Origin: Clostridia bacterium UC5.1-1E11
Lineage (GTDB): Bacteria; Bacillota; Clostridia; Oscillospirales; Acutalibacteraceae
Assembly (NCBI GenBank): GCA_001305115.1
Contig: BCAA01000004.1
Coordinates: 124,001-188,000 of the forward strand
DNA length: 64,000 nucleotides
Direction of reading: 5' to 3'
Every line of letters starts with the position of its first letter. Within the stretch, counting starts at the first letter, position 1. Below are positions 1 to 10,412 of this stretch, in pieces. The position numbers were made by a program, and so were the translations under genes. Below the pieces are notes generated by a model. The model saw only the letters and a list, made by a program, of their open reading frames with translations, had not been told where the DNA came from and did not search any database.

Positions 1-1
1 T

Positions 2-2062
2 TTGGGAGACCAAAAGAATATGGTCTTTTCCGGCTCATTGGTGACCTATGGACGTGCAACCGTGGTGGTAACGGGAACGGGTATGCACACAGAGATCGGG
101 AAAATTGCCTCTCTGATGAATCAGACGCAACAGCGGAAAACACCCTTGCAGCAAAGCCTGGACGATTTCAGTAAAAAGCTGGCGGTTATTATCCTGGCGA
201 TTTGTGTGGTGGTGTTTGGCCTGTCCCTCTATCGAGAGATGCCCATCCTTGATTCGTTGATGTTTGCGGTGGCACTGGCAGTAGCAGCTATTCCGGAGGC
301 ACTTAGTTCGATCGTAACCATTGTCTTGGCGATGGGAACCCAAAAGATGGCTAAGGAAAATGCGATTATTAAGGACCTGAAAGCAGTGGAAAGCCTCGGC
401 TCGGTGTCTGTAATTTGTTCGGATAAGACTGGCACGCTGACCCAAAACAAAATGTGTGTTCAAAAAATCTATGCCGATGGACAACTTCTGGATGGGAAAG
501 ACCTGCAATTGCCAAACGATCCACAGCGTTTCCTGTTAAAGATTGCCCTTTTAGCGAGCGATGCAACCTCTGTAGATGGTGCGGACATCGGAGATCCAAC
601 GGAGGTGGCGCTGGTTCAGTTGGGGGAACTCTTTGGTATAGAAGAAGTCTCCTATCGAGAACAACATCCGCGCCTGGGAGAGATCGCTTTTGATTCAGAC
701 CGGAAATTGATGAGTACGCTTCATGACATCGACGGGACACCGACCTTGTTGACCAAAGGAGCCATCGACGTATTGTTGAGCCGTGCTACAAAGATTTTTA
801 CAAGCAATGGGGTCCTGCCGTTGGATCAGGGCGGCAAACAGGAGATTCTTCGTGTGAATCAGGAACTCTCCGAACAGGGCCTGCGTGTGCTGGCTTTTGG
901 CTATCGTCCATTGGAGGCGGTACGTCCGATCTCCCTGGACGATGAAACAGATATGACGTTTGTGGGGCTCATCTCGATGATCGATCCACCCCGTGTGGAG
1001 TCGGTACAGGCGGTTGCAGACGCAAAGCGGGCCGGAATTCGAACCGTCATGATCACCGGCGACCATAAAGTCACCGCAACAGCCATTGCCCGTAAAATCG
1101 GAATTTTTTCTGATGGCGACATGGCGCTGGAAGGCGTGGAGCTGGACGCAATGAAAGAGGAGGAGTTAGACCAAAAACTTCCGAAGATTGCGGTCTATGC
1201 GCGCGTTTCACCTGAAAATAAAATCCGCATTGTAGACGCCTGGCAGCGCAAGGGGCGGATTGTATCCATGACGGGGGATGGCGTAAATGATGCGCCAGCT
1301 TTAAAGAAGGCGGACATTGGCGTTGCGATGGGGATTACAGGAACCGAAGTCAGCAAAGACGCGGCTTCCATGATTTTGGAGGACGACAATTTTGCAACCA
1401 TTGTCAAAGCGGTGTTGAATGGACGCAATGTGTATGAAAACATCAAAAATGCGATACAATTTTTGCTTTCTGGGAATATGGCAGCTATTTTGTCCGTTCT
1501 ATTTGCATCCATTGTGGGATTGCCGATGCCGTTTGCACCAGTACACCTGCTGTTCATCAATCTACTGACCGATAGTTTACCAGCCATTGCCATTGGGATG
1601 GAACCCGCCCGCAAGGATCTTCTGGACCGCAGCCCCCGTGACCCAAAGGAACCTATTTTAAACCGCTCGCTCCTGGGAAAAATATTTGGACAGGGTCTTT
1701 TGATCGGTATTGCTACGATGACGGCCTTTTACCTTGGCTACGGTTCCACGCGGAATGCGGCTCTGGCGACCACGATGGCCTTTGCGACCTTGACCCTTGC
1801 CCGTTTGTTCCACGGTTTCAATTGCCGGGGACAAAAATCGATTTTCCGGTTGGGATTGAGCAGCAACCCGTATTCTCTTTTGGCGTTCGCCGCGGGGGTT
1901 GTCTTATTGGCCGCTGTGCTTCTATTGCCATTCTTGGAGACATTGTTCCAAGTGGCTCCACTGACATTGACCAATGTGGGGATGATTGTATTGCTCGCCA
2001 TACTGCCGACCATATGCATCCAACTTTTTAAAGGAATCCGCGATAGGATGGACCGGAATTGA
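2..2062 (+). CDS. P-type cation-transporting ATPase (Ca2+-type), N-terminus outside window
   Basis: This is the C-terminal 686 residues of a P2-type ATPase that pumps cations (probably Ca2+) across the membrane using ATP. Visible are the M4 segment with IPEAL (residues 98-101), the phosphorylation motif DKTGTLT with Asp141 of the fragment, the hinge GDGVNDAPALKKADIGVAMG, and the M5-M6 region with NLLTDSLPA. Full-length relatives carry DKTG near residue 330, so roughly 190 residues lie upstream of the window. PEAL instead of PEGL is seen in several Firmicutes Ca2+ pumps; the exact ion is inference. The first codon listed is only the window edge, not a real start. Confidence 0.93.
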   Translation: MGDQKNMVFSGSLVTYGRATVVVTGTGMHTEIGKIASLMNQTQQRKTPLQQSLDDFSKKLAVIILAICVVVFGLSLYREMPILDSLMFAVALAVAAIPEALSSIVTIVLAMGTQKMAKENAIIKDLKAVESLGSVSVICSDKTGTLTQNKMCVQKIYADGQLLDGKDLQLPNDPQRFLLKIALLASDATSVDGADIGDPTEVALVQLGELFGIEEVSYREQHPRLGEIAFDSDRKLMSTLHDIDGTPTLLTKGAIDVLLSRATKIFTSNGVLPLDQGGKQEILRVNQELSEQGLRVLAFGYRPLEAVRPISLDDETDMTFVGLISMIDPPRVESVQAVADAKRAGIRTVMITGDHKVTATAIARKIGIFSDGDMALEGVELDAMKEEELDQKLPKIAVYARVSPENKIRIVDAWQRKGRIVSMTGDGVNDAPALKKADIGVAMGITGTEVSKDAASMILEDDNFATIVKAVLNGRNVYENIKNAIQFLLSGNMAAILSVLFASIVGLPMPFAPVHLLFINLLTDSLPAIAIGMEPARKDLLDRSPRDPKEPILNRSLLGKIFGQGLLIGIATMTAFYLGYGSTRNAALATTMAFATLTLARLFHGFNCRGQKSIFRLGLSSNPYSLLAFAAGVVLLAAVLLLPFLETLFQVAPLTLTNVGMIVLLAILPTICIQLFKGIRDRMDRN

Positions 2063-2101
2063 ACTCCCACAGAATGTCAAGAAATTTTACTCGACGATGA
2101 C

Positions 2102-2130
2102 TTGCCAATTCCTCTCGCTTGAACTATAGT
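2102..2130 (+). promoter_or_regulatory. Possible sigma-A promoter for the small membrane protein
   Basis: TTGCCA (2102-2107) and TATAGT (2125-2130) are separated by 17 bases, upstream of the gene starting at 2169. The left arm of the inverted repeat at 2111-2158 lies inside the spacer. Confidence 0.45.
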
Positions 2131-2158
2131 AATTTTAAAGGATCTTACAAGCGAGAGG
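2111..2158. repeat. 11-bp perfect inverted repeat ahead of the ribosome binding site
   Basis: CCTCTCGCTTG (2111-2121) is matched by CAAGCGAGAGG (2148-2158). The right arm overlaps the purine-rich ribosome binding site of the gene at 2169. No T-run follows, so this is less likely a terminator than an operator or an RBS-masking hairpin. Confidence 0.5.
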
Positions 2159-2168
2159 GGTGGAGCAT

Positions 2169-2653
2169 ATGGGCGCATTTCTACGCCGTCATGCGGGTGT
2201 CATTCAATCAGCCTTGTACGTGATAATCTTGTTGTTACTGATCGTGTTTTTTGCGCGCCAGTCTATGAGGTTGCCTGTATTTTTACCGGGTTAGTAGTTT
2301 GTTGCTTTCGCGCTTGGCTCTCCTTTTATTCCTGCCGGGAGGAAGCGCGGGAAGAAGGGCGGACTTTTCTCGGCTGGAGAGAGCCGGTATTTTTGGACGT
2401 CCTGGAGAGTGCTTGTTTTGTATTTGTGATGCTATTATCCTCTTTGGGACGGCAATTTCCAGAATATGGATTGTTTTTATGTGTTCTGGGGATTGGCGCC
2501 TGGGGTATTACCGTTGTTCTGTCCTGGCTGGGGGCAAAAAGCCGCTGTCGGATAGAAGGAAAACCATTCATTTGGTATTATACGGCGGGTATATGGGCGT
2601 CGTTGTTTGGTCTCGCCGTGACCGGCGTGATGTTGGCCGTCTCAATCGTTTGA
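2169..2653 (+). CDS. Small membrane protein, frameshifted in this sequence
   Basis: As read, an ATG with a good RBS (GAGGGGTGGAG) opens a 41-residue frame that stops at 2294. The coding pattern continues in another frame to the TGA at 2653. Adding one T to the T5 run at 2280-2284 joins the two into one product of about 160 residues with four predicted hydrophobic segments (near residues 12-28, 38-50, 80-95 and 98-118) and a last one at the C-terminus. I do not recognise the family. The joined reading fits better than a separate TTG start near 2390, which has no RBS. Confidence 0.55.
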
Positions 2654-2741
2654 GCGCGGCGTATAGGCAGCGGCTCTTAGAGCATATTGAAGATTGCTTT
2701 TGCGATGGGGTGGAAGGCCACCCGGTCCGCTTTACACAGAA

Positions 2742-2785
2742 GGACGCCCTGAATTGCGGCATGTTTAGCCGGATGCAGGGCGTCC
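2742..2785. terminator. Hairpin between convergent genes
   Basis: GGACGCCCTG (2742-2751) pairs perfectly with CAGGGCGTCC (2776-2785), with a short inner stem CGGC/GCCG. It is followed by a T-rich stretch on the plus strand. It could end transcription of the membrane protein gene and of spoIID from the other side. Confidence 0.4.
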
Positions 2786-2848
2786 GATGTTTCTTTTATG
2801 AAGTTTTTCAATAACCAGACCCTTGCCCTTTTTGCTGGCTCTTTTTAT

Positions 2849-3829
2849 TTACAAGGGCGCCAGTGTGGTATTGGGGTAATACCAGGCCAAAATCTCCTGA
2901 TAGTCCGAACCTTGTTGCGCCATGAATTGGGCGCCCGTTTGGCTCATCCCTACGCCATGGCCATATCCCAGGACTGTAAAGGTAAAGATTCCATCCGCAT
3001 AGGCAATGGTGAAGTCGGAAGAACGCAGTCCAAAGGCGCTTCGTATGTCGTCGCCGTCCACCTCCTGCCCACCGATGGTTACATATTTTACCGTACCGGA
3101 ATTTGTCCGGTCGTATGTACCAACCCAGGAGGAAGGGTCGCTGGAAAAGTCTGCGTTGGGTGCCTTTTCCCGGACGGCATTCTGGAATTCTTCGGCGCTA
3201 AACGATGCCGTGGTCTGATAACCGCTGGCAAACAGATCTCCCGGGCTGGCCACTGGGACAAGGTAGTCCAATTTTCCTCCCCAGACGTCCTCTGAGCTCT
3301 CTGTCTTGCCGGAAGAAATAGCAAAATAGGTCGCGTCGATCAGTTCTCCATTGCTTTGTAGTGTTTGACCCGCTATGCTGTTGATGACCTCCGTGAGTTT
3401 CTCGTAATAGGCCTGATAGGAGTCGCCCCATCGTTCCTGCATCTGTTCTTTGCTGACATAAACTTTCCAATTCTGTGGATCTGCGGAAAAATCGCTGTCC
3501 GCGCCTTTTTCATGTGCCTGTGCCCGCTGCCGGCTGTAGTAGGTATAGGCGGCCACTGCCTGCGCCTTTAATGCCTCCGGTTCTGCATTTGGGGACATCT
3601 CCGTGACAATTGCACCATAGAGAAAGTCCCTGTCCCCGACCGTTAAAATCTGATTGGTGGATTCATCCCGAATGCGGAATGAGGCCTTCTCAAAATCTGC
3701 TGATGGGCCGGAATCGGTTACCCTTGGAGAATCCAACAGCGAGTCGGGCAGATTCGCTCCAACGGCCAGGAAGGGAATGCATAGCATGGCGAGAAATAAC
3801 AGCAAGCATAAAATCGTAGTACCTTTCAT
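2849..3829 (-). CDS. spoIID: SpoIID/LytB-domain protein (stage II sporulation protein D)
   Basis: The product (326 aa) is a lytic transglycosylase-type enzyme. In spore formers it works with SpoIIP and SpoIIM to remodel septal peptidoglycan during engulfment. An N-terminal membrane anchor/signal (residues 5-24) precedes the SpoIID domain, which has the conserved Glu in TEMSP (Glu77) and the family signature GYGHGVGMSQ at 288-297. The start at 3829 is chosen because GGAGG lies seven bases upstream; an in-frame ATG at 3865 has no RBS. The gene stands alone between convergent and divergent neighbours. A germination SpoIID/LytB paralogue is the alternative. Confidence 0.9.
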   Translation of the reverse strand: MKGTTILCLLLFLAMLCIPFLAVGANLPDSLLDSPRVTDSGPSADFEKASFRIRDESTNQILTVGDRDFLYGAIVTEMSPNAEPEALKAQAVAAYTYYSRQRAQAHEKGADSDFSADPQNWKVYVSKEQMQERWGDSYQAYYEKLTEVINSIAGQTLQSNGELIDATYFAISSGKTESSEDVWGGKLDYLVPVASPGDLFASGYQTTASFSAEEFQNAVREKAPNADFSSDPSSWVGTYDRTNSGTVKYVTIGGQEVDGDDIRSAFGLRSSDFTIAYADGIFTFTVLGYGHGVGMSQTGAQFMAQQGSDYQEILAWYYPNTTLAPL

Positions 3830-4014
3830 CTTTACACCTCCGCAAACAAAGCCCCTTGTCCGCATTTATACGGCTATCCCATTTTTACATGGCAAGCGTT
3901 TCAATTATGCATGAGGATGGTGCATTTCGGGAAAATCTTTGCTATTTCGCCTATAAAATGAAATAATTGCTAATTTTTCATGCAGAGTTTTCTACAATGT
4001 CTCTATTCCAATGA

Positions 4015-4048
4015 TTGACTTTGGCATAGCAATCTTATAAAATAAAAT
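4015..4048 (+). promoter_or_regulatory. Probable promoter of citrate synthase
   Basis: TTGGCA (4021-4026) with TAAAAT (4043-4048) at 16 bases is one reading; TTGACT (4015-4020) with TATAAA (4036-4041) at 15 bases is another. The rest of the 3830-4121 gap between the divergent spoIID and citrate synthase genes is AT-rich and shows nothing else. Confidence 0.4.
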
Positions 4049-4121
4049 CGTTGCGTAAAGGGGAACGGGCGAAATAAGTCGATTTTGCCCGATGAAATAA
4101 GAGAACGGAGTGAATCGCATA

Positions 4122-5489
4122 ATGAAAGAGATACAGCAGGATGAAAAGAAAATGGAATTTCGAGCGCTCTGTCAGGAATTTCGAGCGAACAATCAAATTC
4201 CACCGGAAAAGTTTGATTTATATCAGGTAAAACGCGGATTGCGAAATCCGGATGGAACCGGTGTTATGGCTGGTTTGACGTTGATTTGTAATGTGCATGG
4301 TTATTTGATCGACGACGCGGAGCGGATTCCGGATAAGGGAATCCTGACCTACCGTGGAATGAACGTAGAGGACATTGTGGAGGGGTGCCGCAAGGAGAAT
4401 CGCTTTGGATTCGAAGAGGTCGTGTGGCTTTTGCTGTTTGGCAAACAACCGACCCGCTCGCAACTTGAAGGATTCAGCAAACTGATTAACAGCTGCCGGG
4501 AGTTGCCGGAATATTTTGCAGAGGACATGATTATCAAGGCGCCCTCCCGCAATATTATGAATAAGTTGGGACGTTCGGTCTTGGCGCTGTATTCCTACGA
4601 TGAGAATCCGGATGATCCCTCTTTAGAAAACAATATGCGGCAGGCGATTCAGCTGATCGCCCGTCTTCCCACTATTATGACATATGCCTATCAGGTAAAG
4701 CGCCGCCATTTTGACCGGCAGAGCATGTTTTTCCATCCGCTTGACCCGAACCATTCCACAGCAGAGGCGATTCTCAATGCAATCCGCCCGGATCGTGTGT
4801 TCACGGACGAAGAAGCCAAGCTTCTGGATTTGTGCATGATTCTACATGCAGAACACGGCGGCGGCAACAACTCCACCTTTACCACACGTGTGCTTTCCTC
4901 GACGGGGACGGATATTTATTCCGCTATTTCCGCGGCGATTGGCTCTTTGAAGGGACCGCGACACGGCGGAGCAAATCACCGCGTTATGACGATGATGGAT
5001 GATTTGATGGAGCATGTGGAAAACTGGGAGAGCGACGACGAGGTGGAGAGTTACCTGGAAAAGATTGTCCGAAAAGAGGCAGGGGACCGCTCTGGTTTGA
5101 TCTATGGAATGGGCCATGCGGTGTATACACTTTCCGATCCACGTGCAGTTATTCTCAAGGAAAATGCGCGGAAGATGGCGGAAGAGCATGGACTGCTTCG
5201 CAAGTTCGAGCTGTTTGAGCGTGTTGAAAAGCTCTCCCCGGATGTATTCGCAAAGGTAAAGAACGATCAAAAAGTCATCTCGGCCAATGTGGATTTCTAT
5301 TCAGGATTGGTATACGAAATGTTGGGAATCCCGAGCGACTTATATACGCCGATGTTTGCAGTCTCCCGTATTGCAGGTTGGTGCGCCCATCGAATCGAAG
5401 AGATGGAGACCTGCGGGCGGATCATGCGTCCCGCATATCGCTCTTTGACACACGAAAAAACATATATCCCAATCGACCAGCGCGATTGA
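4122..5489 (+). CDS. gltA: Citrate synthase
   Basis: The product (455 aa) condenses acetyl-CoA and oxaloacetate to citrate, probably feeding 2-oxoglutarate and glutamate synthesis in an anaerobe with a partial TCA cycle. The two catalytic histidine regions are clear: HAEHGGGNNSTF (His242/His245) and GMGHAVY (His332), with the later catalytic Asp in ANVDFYSG. The N-terminal extension before the core is usual for the long Clostridia form of the family. ATG at 4122 is preferred (GGAG 12 bases upstream) over an in-frame GTG at 4110 that overlaps the RBS. It is monocistronic, followed by a strong terminator. Confidence 0.95.
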   Translation: MKEIQQDEKKMEFRALCQEFRANNQIPPEKFDLYQVKRGLRNPDGTGVMAGLTLICNVHGYLIDDAERIPDKGILTYRGMNVEDIVEGCRKENRFGFEEVVWLLLFGKQPTRSQLEGFSKLINSCRELPEYFAEDMIIKAPSRNIMNKLGRSVLALYSYDENPDDPSLENNMRQAIQLIARLPTIMTYAYQVKRRHFDRQSMFFHPLDPNHSTAEAILNAIRPDRVFTDEEAKLLDLCMILHAEHGGGNNSTFTTRVLSSTGTDIYSAISAAIGSLKGPRHGGANHRVMTMMDDLMEHVENWESDDEVESYLEKIVRKEAGDRSGLIYGMGHAVYTLSDPRAVILKENARKMAEEHGLLRKFELFERVEKLSPDVFAKVKNDQKVISANVDFYSGLVYEMLGIPSDLYTPMFAVSRIAGWCAHRIEEMETCGRIMRPAYRSLTHEKTYIPIDQRD

Positions 5490-5500
5490 GGCCTATTTTA

Positions 5501-5539
5501 GCTGCCAAACAGTAGAATCCTCTGTTTGGCGGCTTTTTT
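5501..5539 (+). terminator. Rho-independent terminator of citrate synthase
   Basis: GCTGCCAAACAG and CTGTTTGGCGGC form a stem with one mismatch, followed by TTTTTT, eleven bases after the stop codon. Confidence 0.9.
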
Positions 5540-5649
5540 GCCTTTTGCAACATTTTATTCTATTTTATAAATTGGAAAATTAAGGGTGTTTTTATTGTGT
5601 AAAATAGAATACAGCGTCGGTTGATTCTATGTAAAAAGGGGAATCGCAT

Positions 5650-6518
5650 ATGTCTATGAAACATGCCTGGATTGTTTTCCTTGTCGCTTTGGTTGTGGCG
5701 CTTCCAGTGCGCCTTTATCAGCTATTGGTATTGATGGAGGAGGACACTGGCTTTTTGAATGGTGGCGCGATGTCAACAACTCTGCTTGTGATTGTACTTT
5801 TGGTTGCACTTGCCGCTATCGTGGTAATTTGTATGGGGAGTAAGCGGATGCCCGTTGGCTATACGCCTTTGCGGAGTATTCCCACAGCCGTTTTAGCAGG
5901 ATTGACAGGCGCTCTGCTTCTGTTTGAATCCATTGGCAATATTTTTACGTATAGCGCGCTCTTATCACAGGTTCCGGCAAACGGCGAGAGCACGACCCCG
6001 GCCGGGTGATCGGTCTGGCGATGGCAATCGTGGGTATTTTGGCAGCTTTGGCGATTTTTCTTGCCGCCTACGGCTTTGCAACAGGGAGCAATCCCATGGG
6101 GATGCATCCATTGATTGCGCTTTTACCCGCTGTTTGGGGTTGTATCTGTCTGGTTCTACTATTCATTTCGTATACCGCAGTGGTCAATGTTTCTGAAAAT
6201 GTTTACGATATGTTCTCGGTTGTCCTTCTTCTGTTGTTTCTGTTTGCGCAGGCAAAATTGTTTGCCGGCGTTGACAGCGTGAAGAGCGGACGTATGATGG
6301 TTGCCACCGGACTGCCCGCCGCACTGATGGCGTTGTTGACCTCTGTTCCAACTTTATTGATGGCGGCAATGGGGAGAACGGTTCCGGGACTATTCCCTGC
6401 GGGGTTGCATTTGGTCAATTTAAGCATGGCGTGTTATATTTTATCCTTTTTATTTGCGGCTCGCCAATTGCCAAATAACGTTCAAGGGATGGTTCGCACG
6501 GTAAAGGGACAGAATTGA
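5650..6518 (+). CDS. Polytopic membrane protein of unknown function, frameshifted in this sequence
   Basis: As read there are two frames, 5650-6009 (119 aa) and 6006-6518 (170 aa, GTG start overlapping the first stop). Adding one G to the GGG at 6004-6006 gives a single protein of about 289 aa with about eight hydrophobic segments and a short polar loop (PANGESTTPAG) at the join. Two membrane proteins ending and starting within a segment is less natural than one interrupted gene, though translational coupling cannot be excluded. RBS AAGGGG precedes the ATG. No family recognised; it sits alone between citrate synthase and GAPDH. Confidence 0.6.
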
Positions 6519-6571
6519 AGTGTTTTCCAGAAAAATATTTAAAAAATGTAAGTTAAATTTATGACAAACTC

Positions 6572-6600
6572 TTGTATTATCGTTTCGAATGCTATAAAAT
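6572..6600 (+). promoter_or_regulatory. Promoter of GAPDH
   Basis: TTGTAT (6572-6577) and TAAAAT (6595-6600) are 17 bases apart in an AT-rich stretch, about 45 bases before the gene. Confidence 0.5.
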
Positions 6601-6623
6601 AATAGCAGGATAGACCACTATAA

Positions 6624-7664
<1,041 letters not shown>

Positions 7665-7698
7665 TTTGGTCTGCGGTTAAAACCGAAAACAAGCGTTG

Positions 7699-7745
7699 AA
7701 TCCCCGCTCCTTTGTAAAACAAAGGAGCGGGGATTTTGTATTTTA
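7699..7745 (+). terminator. Strong terminator of GAPDH
   Basis: A perfect stem formed by AATCCCCGCTCCTTTGT and its complement around an AAA loop (7699-7735) is followed by TTGTATTTT. Confidence 0.92.
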
Positions 7746-8219
7746 TTTAAGGCTGATATGTAGTTGTATCGAGAGCAATGGTGCGAAAGTAAACGGTTGG
7801 CAGGCAATTTTGGCGGTTCACACGGTGAAAAGGGATACATTTTATTACGCCTTGGAAATCGTACAGGATAAAAGTTTGCGTTTGGGATTCTCCTATCGAA
7901 ACGTTGCTGATCGGCTAAATCATAAAAAGGTGCGAATTAGAGCGTTGTTTTAAGAAAATGAGGAGGGCGGCCGCAGGCTGTCCCTAAAAAGTTTCTTATC
8001 TCACCGCTCTTCTTTTTTAAAGTTTTCTGTTTTATATTTGTTAGAGCATTGTAATGCAAGCATGAGTGGGGAGAAGAAGCAAAATCTGACAAGCACCGTA
8101 TGGTATACTGATTTTTGGAAATTAGAGCGTTACAGAGAAAAACTTGGGCGTTTTATAACAAAGTGACCAAAAAATTTTATATATATCCGTAGAATATCTA
8201 ATCAAACGACTAAAAACAC
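7746..8219. other. Intergenic stretch without a supportable gene
   Basis: About 470 bases between the gap terminator and the glgB promoter. An open frame to 7953 has no RBS and begins inside the terminator. AGGCTGTCCCTA near 7976 matches the core of the dispersed repeat seen at 24854 and 58411, so a decayed copy may lie here. Confidence 0.35.
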
Positions 8220-8247
8220 TTGCTATTTTGTCAGTTTGTGATATGAT
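8220..8247 (+). promoter_or_regulatory. Promoter of the glgBCDA operon
   Basis: TTGCTA (8220-8225) and TATGAT (8242-8247) are 16 bases apart, about 40 bases upstream of glgB. Confidence 0.5.
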
Positions 8248-8285
8248 AATCCTAAAGAAAATGTTACCAGGGGGGAGCGGTTCAA

Positions 8286-10340
8286 ATGCCAGATGTGAAA
8301 AAAACGGAAGAAAGTAATTTTCCGCTATATTTATTCCATGAGGGAACAAATGTAAAGGCCTACGAATACATGGGGCTGCATAAGGTTACCGTAAACGGAA
8401 AAGAGGGAATGGCTTGTCGGGTGTGGGCGCCCAATGCACAGGCGGTGTCGCTCGTCGGTCCGTTCAACGATTGGGACGATCAGAAAAACCCAATGAAGAA
8501 AATCAGCGACGGCGTTTGGGAATGTTATCTGTCGTTTGTCCTCCCTATGTATGAAATTTATAAATTCAGCATCACAGGTAAAGATGGAAAAAAAGTCATG
8601 AAAAGCGACCCATATGCCTTTCACTTTGAGGCTGGAATTGGACACGCTTCCCGTTATTATGACATTGAGGGGTATCAGTGGAACGACCAGGCGTGGTATC
8701 AATACAAAAAAGAAAAGCCACATTACAACCAACCGGTCAACATCTATGAGGTGCATTTGGGCTCTTGGCGCCGGTATGCGGATGGCAATGTGTTTTCCTA
8801 TGATAAACTTGCAGATGAGCTAATTCCTTATATAAAGGATATGGGCTACACCCATGTGGAACTCATGCCCATCACAGAGTATCCATTTGACGGGTCTTGG
8901 GGTTATCAGGTGATGGGGTATTTTGCACCGACATCCCGCTATGGAGAGCCAAAGGATTTCATGAACTTTGTGGAAAAGTTCCACCAGGCGGGAATTGGCG
9001 TCATTATGGACTGGGTCCCCGCGCATTTTCCAAAGGATGAGGCGGGATTAGCGCGTTTTGATGGGACGCCCTGCTACGAGTACGCCGATTGGCGCAAGGG
9101 CGAGCATAAGGACTGGGGCACGTTGGTGTTCGACTATGGCCGCAATGAGGTGGTCAGTTTCCTGATTTCCAGCGCGGTGTTTTGGCTGGAAAAATACCAC
9201 ATTGATGGTATTCGCGTGGATGCCGTGGCTTCCATGCTTTACCTCGACTACAGCCGAAAAGAGGGAGAATGGGTACCCAATAAGAACGGCGGCAAAGAAA
9301 ACCTGGAAGCGGTCGCTTTTCTACAAAAGTTGAACGAATCCATCTTTGAGCTGTTCCCCGAGGTTATGATGATCGCGGAGGAATCCACCTCCTGGCCTAT
9401 GGTGAGCAAGCCCACGTTCTGCGGCGGGTTGGGATTCAACTATAAATGGAATATGGGTTGGATGAACGACATGCTCCATTATATCTCCCTCGACCCAATT
9501 TATCGTAAATTTAACCATGACAATATTACATTTTCGTTCTTTTATGCATTTTCCGAGAACTTCGTACTTCCCATTTCCCACGATGAAGTGGTGCATGGAA
9601 AGTGTTCTCTGTTTAATAAAATGCCCGGCGACCGTGACCAGAAATTTGCGAGCGTTCGCACCTTCCTTTCATACATGATGGCGCATCCTGGGAAAAAATT
9701 GAATTTTATGGGGACAGAGTTTGCCCAAGAGATCGAATGGAATTATGAAAAGGAGCTCGACTGGTGTTTGCTCAGCGATGAACGGCATGCACAAATGGAG
9801 CGTTTTTCCAAAGATTTAAACCATTTCTATTTGGAGCATGCGCCTTTGTGGGAGGTTGATTTTTCTTGGGAGGGTTTCTCCTGGATCTCCAACGACGATT
9901 ACACCCAAAGCGTCATCGCCTTCCGGCGCTTTGACAAGCAGGGTGAGGAACTGATCGTGGTGTGCAACTTCCTGCCGGTTCTGCGGGAAAATTACTGCAT
10001 AGGGGTGCCTTATTTGGGCGTTTATGAGGAAATCTTCTCATCGGATGCGGTGATTTATGGCGGCAGCGGCCTCTCGAACGGGACGGAGATCAAAACGTTG
10101 GATGACGAGCCGATGCATGGGATGGAACAGAGTATCAGTCTGAATCTGGCGCCTCTGTCCGTTGTTTTCCTTCGCTGCAAGCAGAAGAAGGTCCGCCGTA
10201 CAAAGAAGGCCCCGGCTAAAACAAAACCAAAGGCGGCATCGGCAGGAAGGGCTAAAAAGGCGGCTACCGCCAAGACCTCTTCCGAGACAGGCGCTAAAAC
10301 AGCACGCCCTCGCAAGAAGAAGGCCGAACCAAAAGCGTAA
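8286..10340 (+). CDS. glgB: 1,4-alpha-glucan branching enzyme with H1-like tail
   Basis: This 684-residue enzyme adds alpha-1,6 branches to glycogen. Domains in order: N-terminal CBM48 (about 25-130), GH13 barrel, and C-terminal beta domain to about 630. The catalytic triad is visible as Asp312 (GIRVDAV), Glu365 (MIAEES) and Asp433 (ISHDEVVHG). Residues 634-684 form a low-complexity tail of Lys, Ala, Pro, Thr and Arg that resembles histone H1 and is not part of known GlgB folds. The RBS is GGGGGGAG. First gene of glgB-glgC-glgD-glgA. The gap to glgC is 72 bases. Confidence 0.97.
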   Translation: MPDVKKTEESNFPLYLFHEGTNVKAYEYMGLHKVTVNGKEGMACRVWAPNAQAVSLVGPFNDWDDQKNPMKKISDGVWECYLSFVLPMYEIYKFSITGKDGKKVMKSDPYAFHFEAGIGHASRYYDIEGYQWNDQAWYQYKKEKPHYNQPVNIYEVHLGSWRRYADGNVFSYDKLADELIPYIKDMGYTHVELMPITEYPFDGSWGYQVMGYFAPTSRYGEPKDFMNFVEKFHQAGIGVIMDWVPAHFPKDEAGLARFDGTPCYEYADWRKGEHKDWGTLVFDYGRNEVVSFLISSAVFWLEKYHIDGIRVDAVASMLYLDYSRKEGEWVPNKNGGKENLEAVAFLQKLNESIFELFPEVMMIAEESTSWPMVSKPTFCGGLGFNYKWNMGWMNDMLHYISLDPIYRKFNHDNITFSFFYAFSENFVLPISHDEVVHGKCSLFNKMPGDRDQKFASVRTFLSYMMAHPGKKLNFMGTEFAQEIEWNYEKELDWCLLSDERHAQMERFSKDLNHFYLEHAPLWEVDFSWEGFSWISNDDYTQSVIAFRRFDKQGEELIVVCNFLPVLRENYCIGVPYLGVYEEIFSSDAVIYGGSGLSNGTEIKTLDDEPMHGMEQSISLNLAPLSVVFLRCKQKKVRRTKKAPAKTKPKAASAGRAKKAATAKTSSETGAKTARPRKKKAEPKA

Positions 10341-10412
10341 TCCACCTTTTTGGTGGACGTTCATAAACCGAAATCCCTTTACACTGAAATATGAAGCCAA
10401 GGAGGAATCATT

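Noticed and set aside
2299-2814. 171-codon plus-strand frame over the small membrane protein
   Set aside because: Its sequence is rich in Arg and Cys without hydrophobic pattern, while another frame shows clear membrane segments.
5650-6518. Programmed ribosomal frameshift in the membrane protein
   Set aside because: The GGG site lacks a slippery heptamer and the same kind of one-base loss is found in many unrelated genes in the window, so sequence error is simpler.
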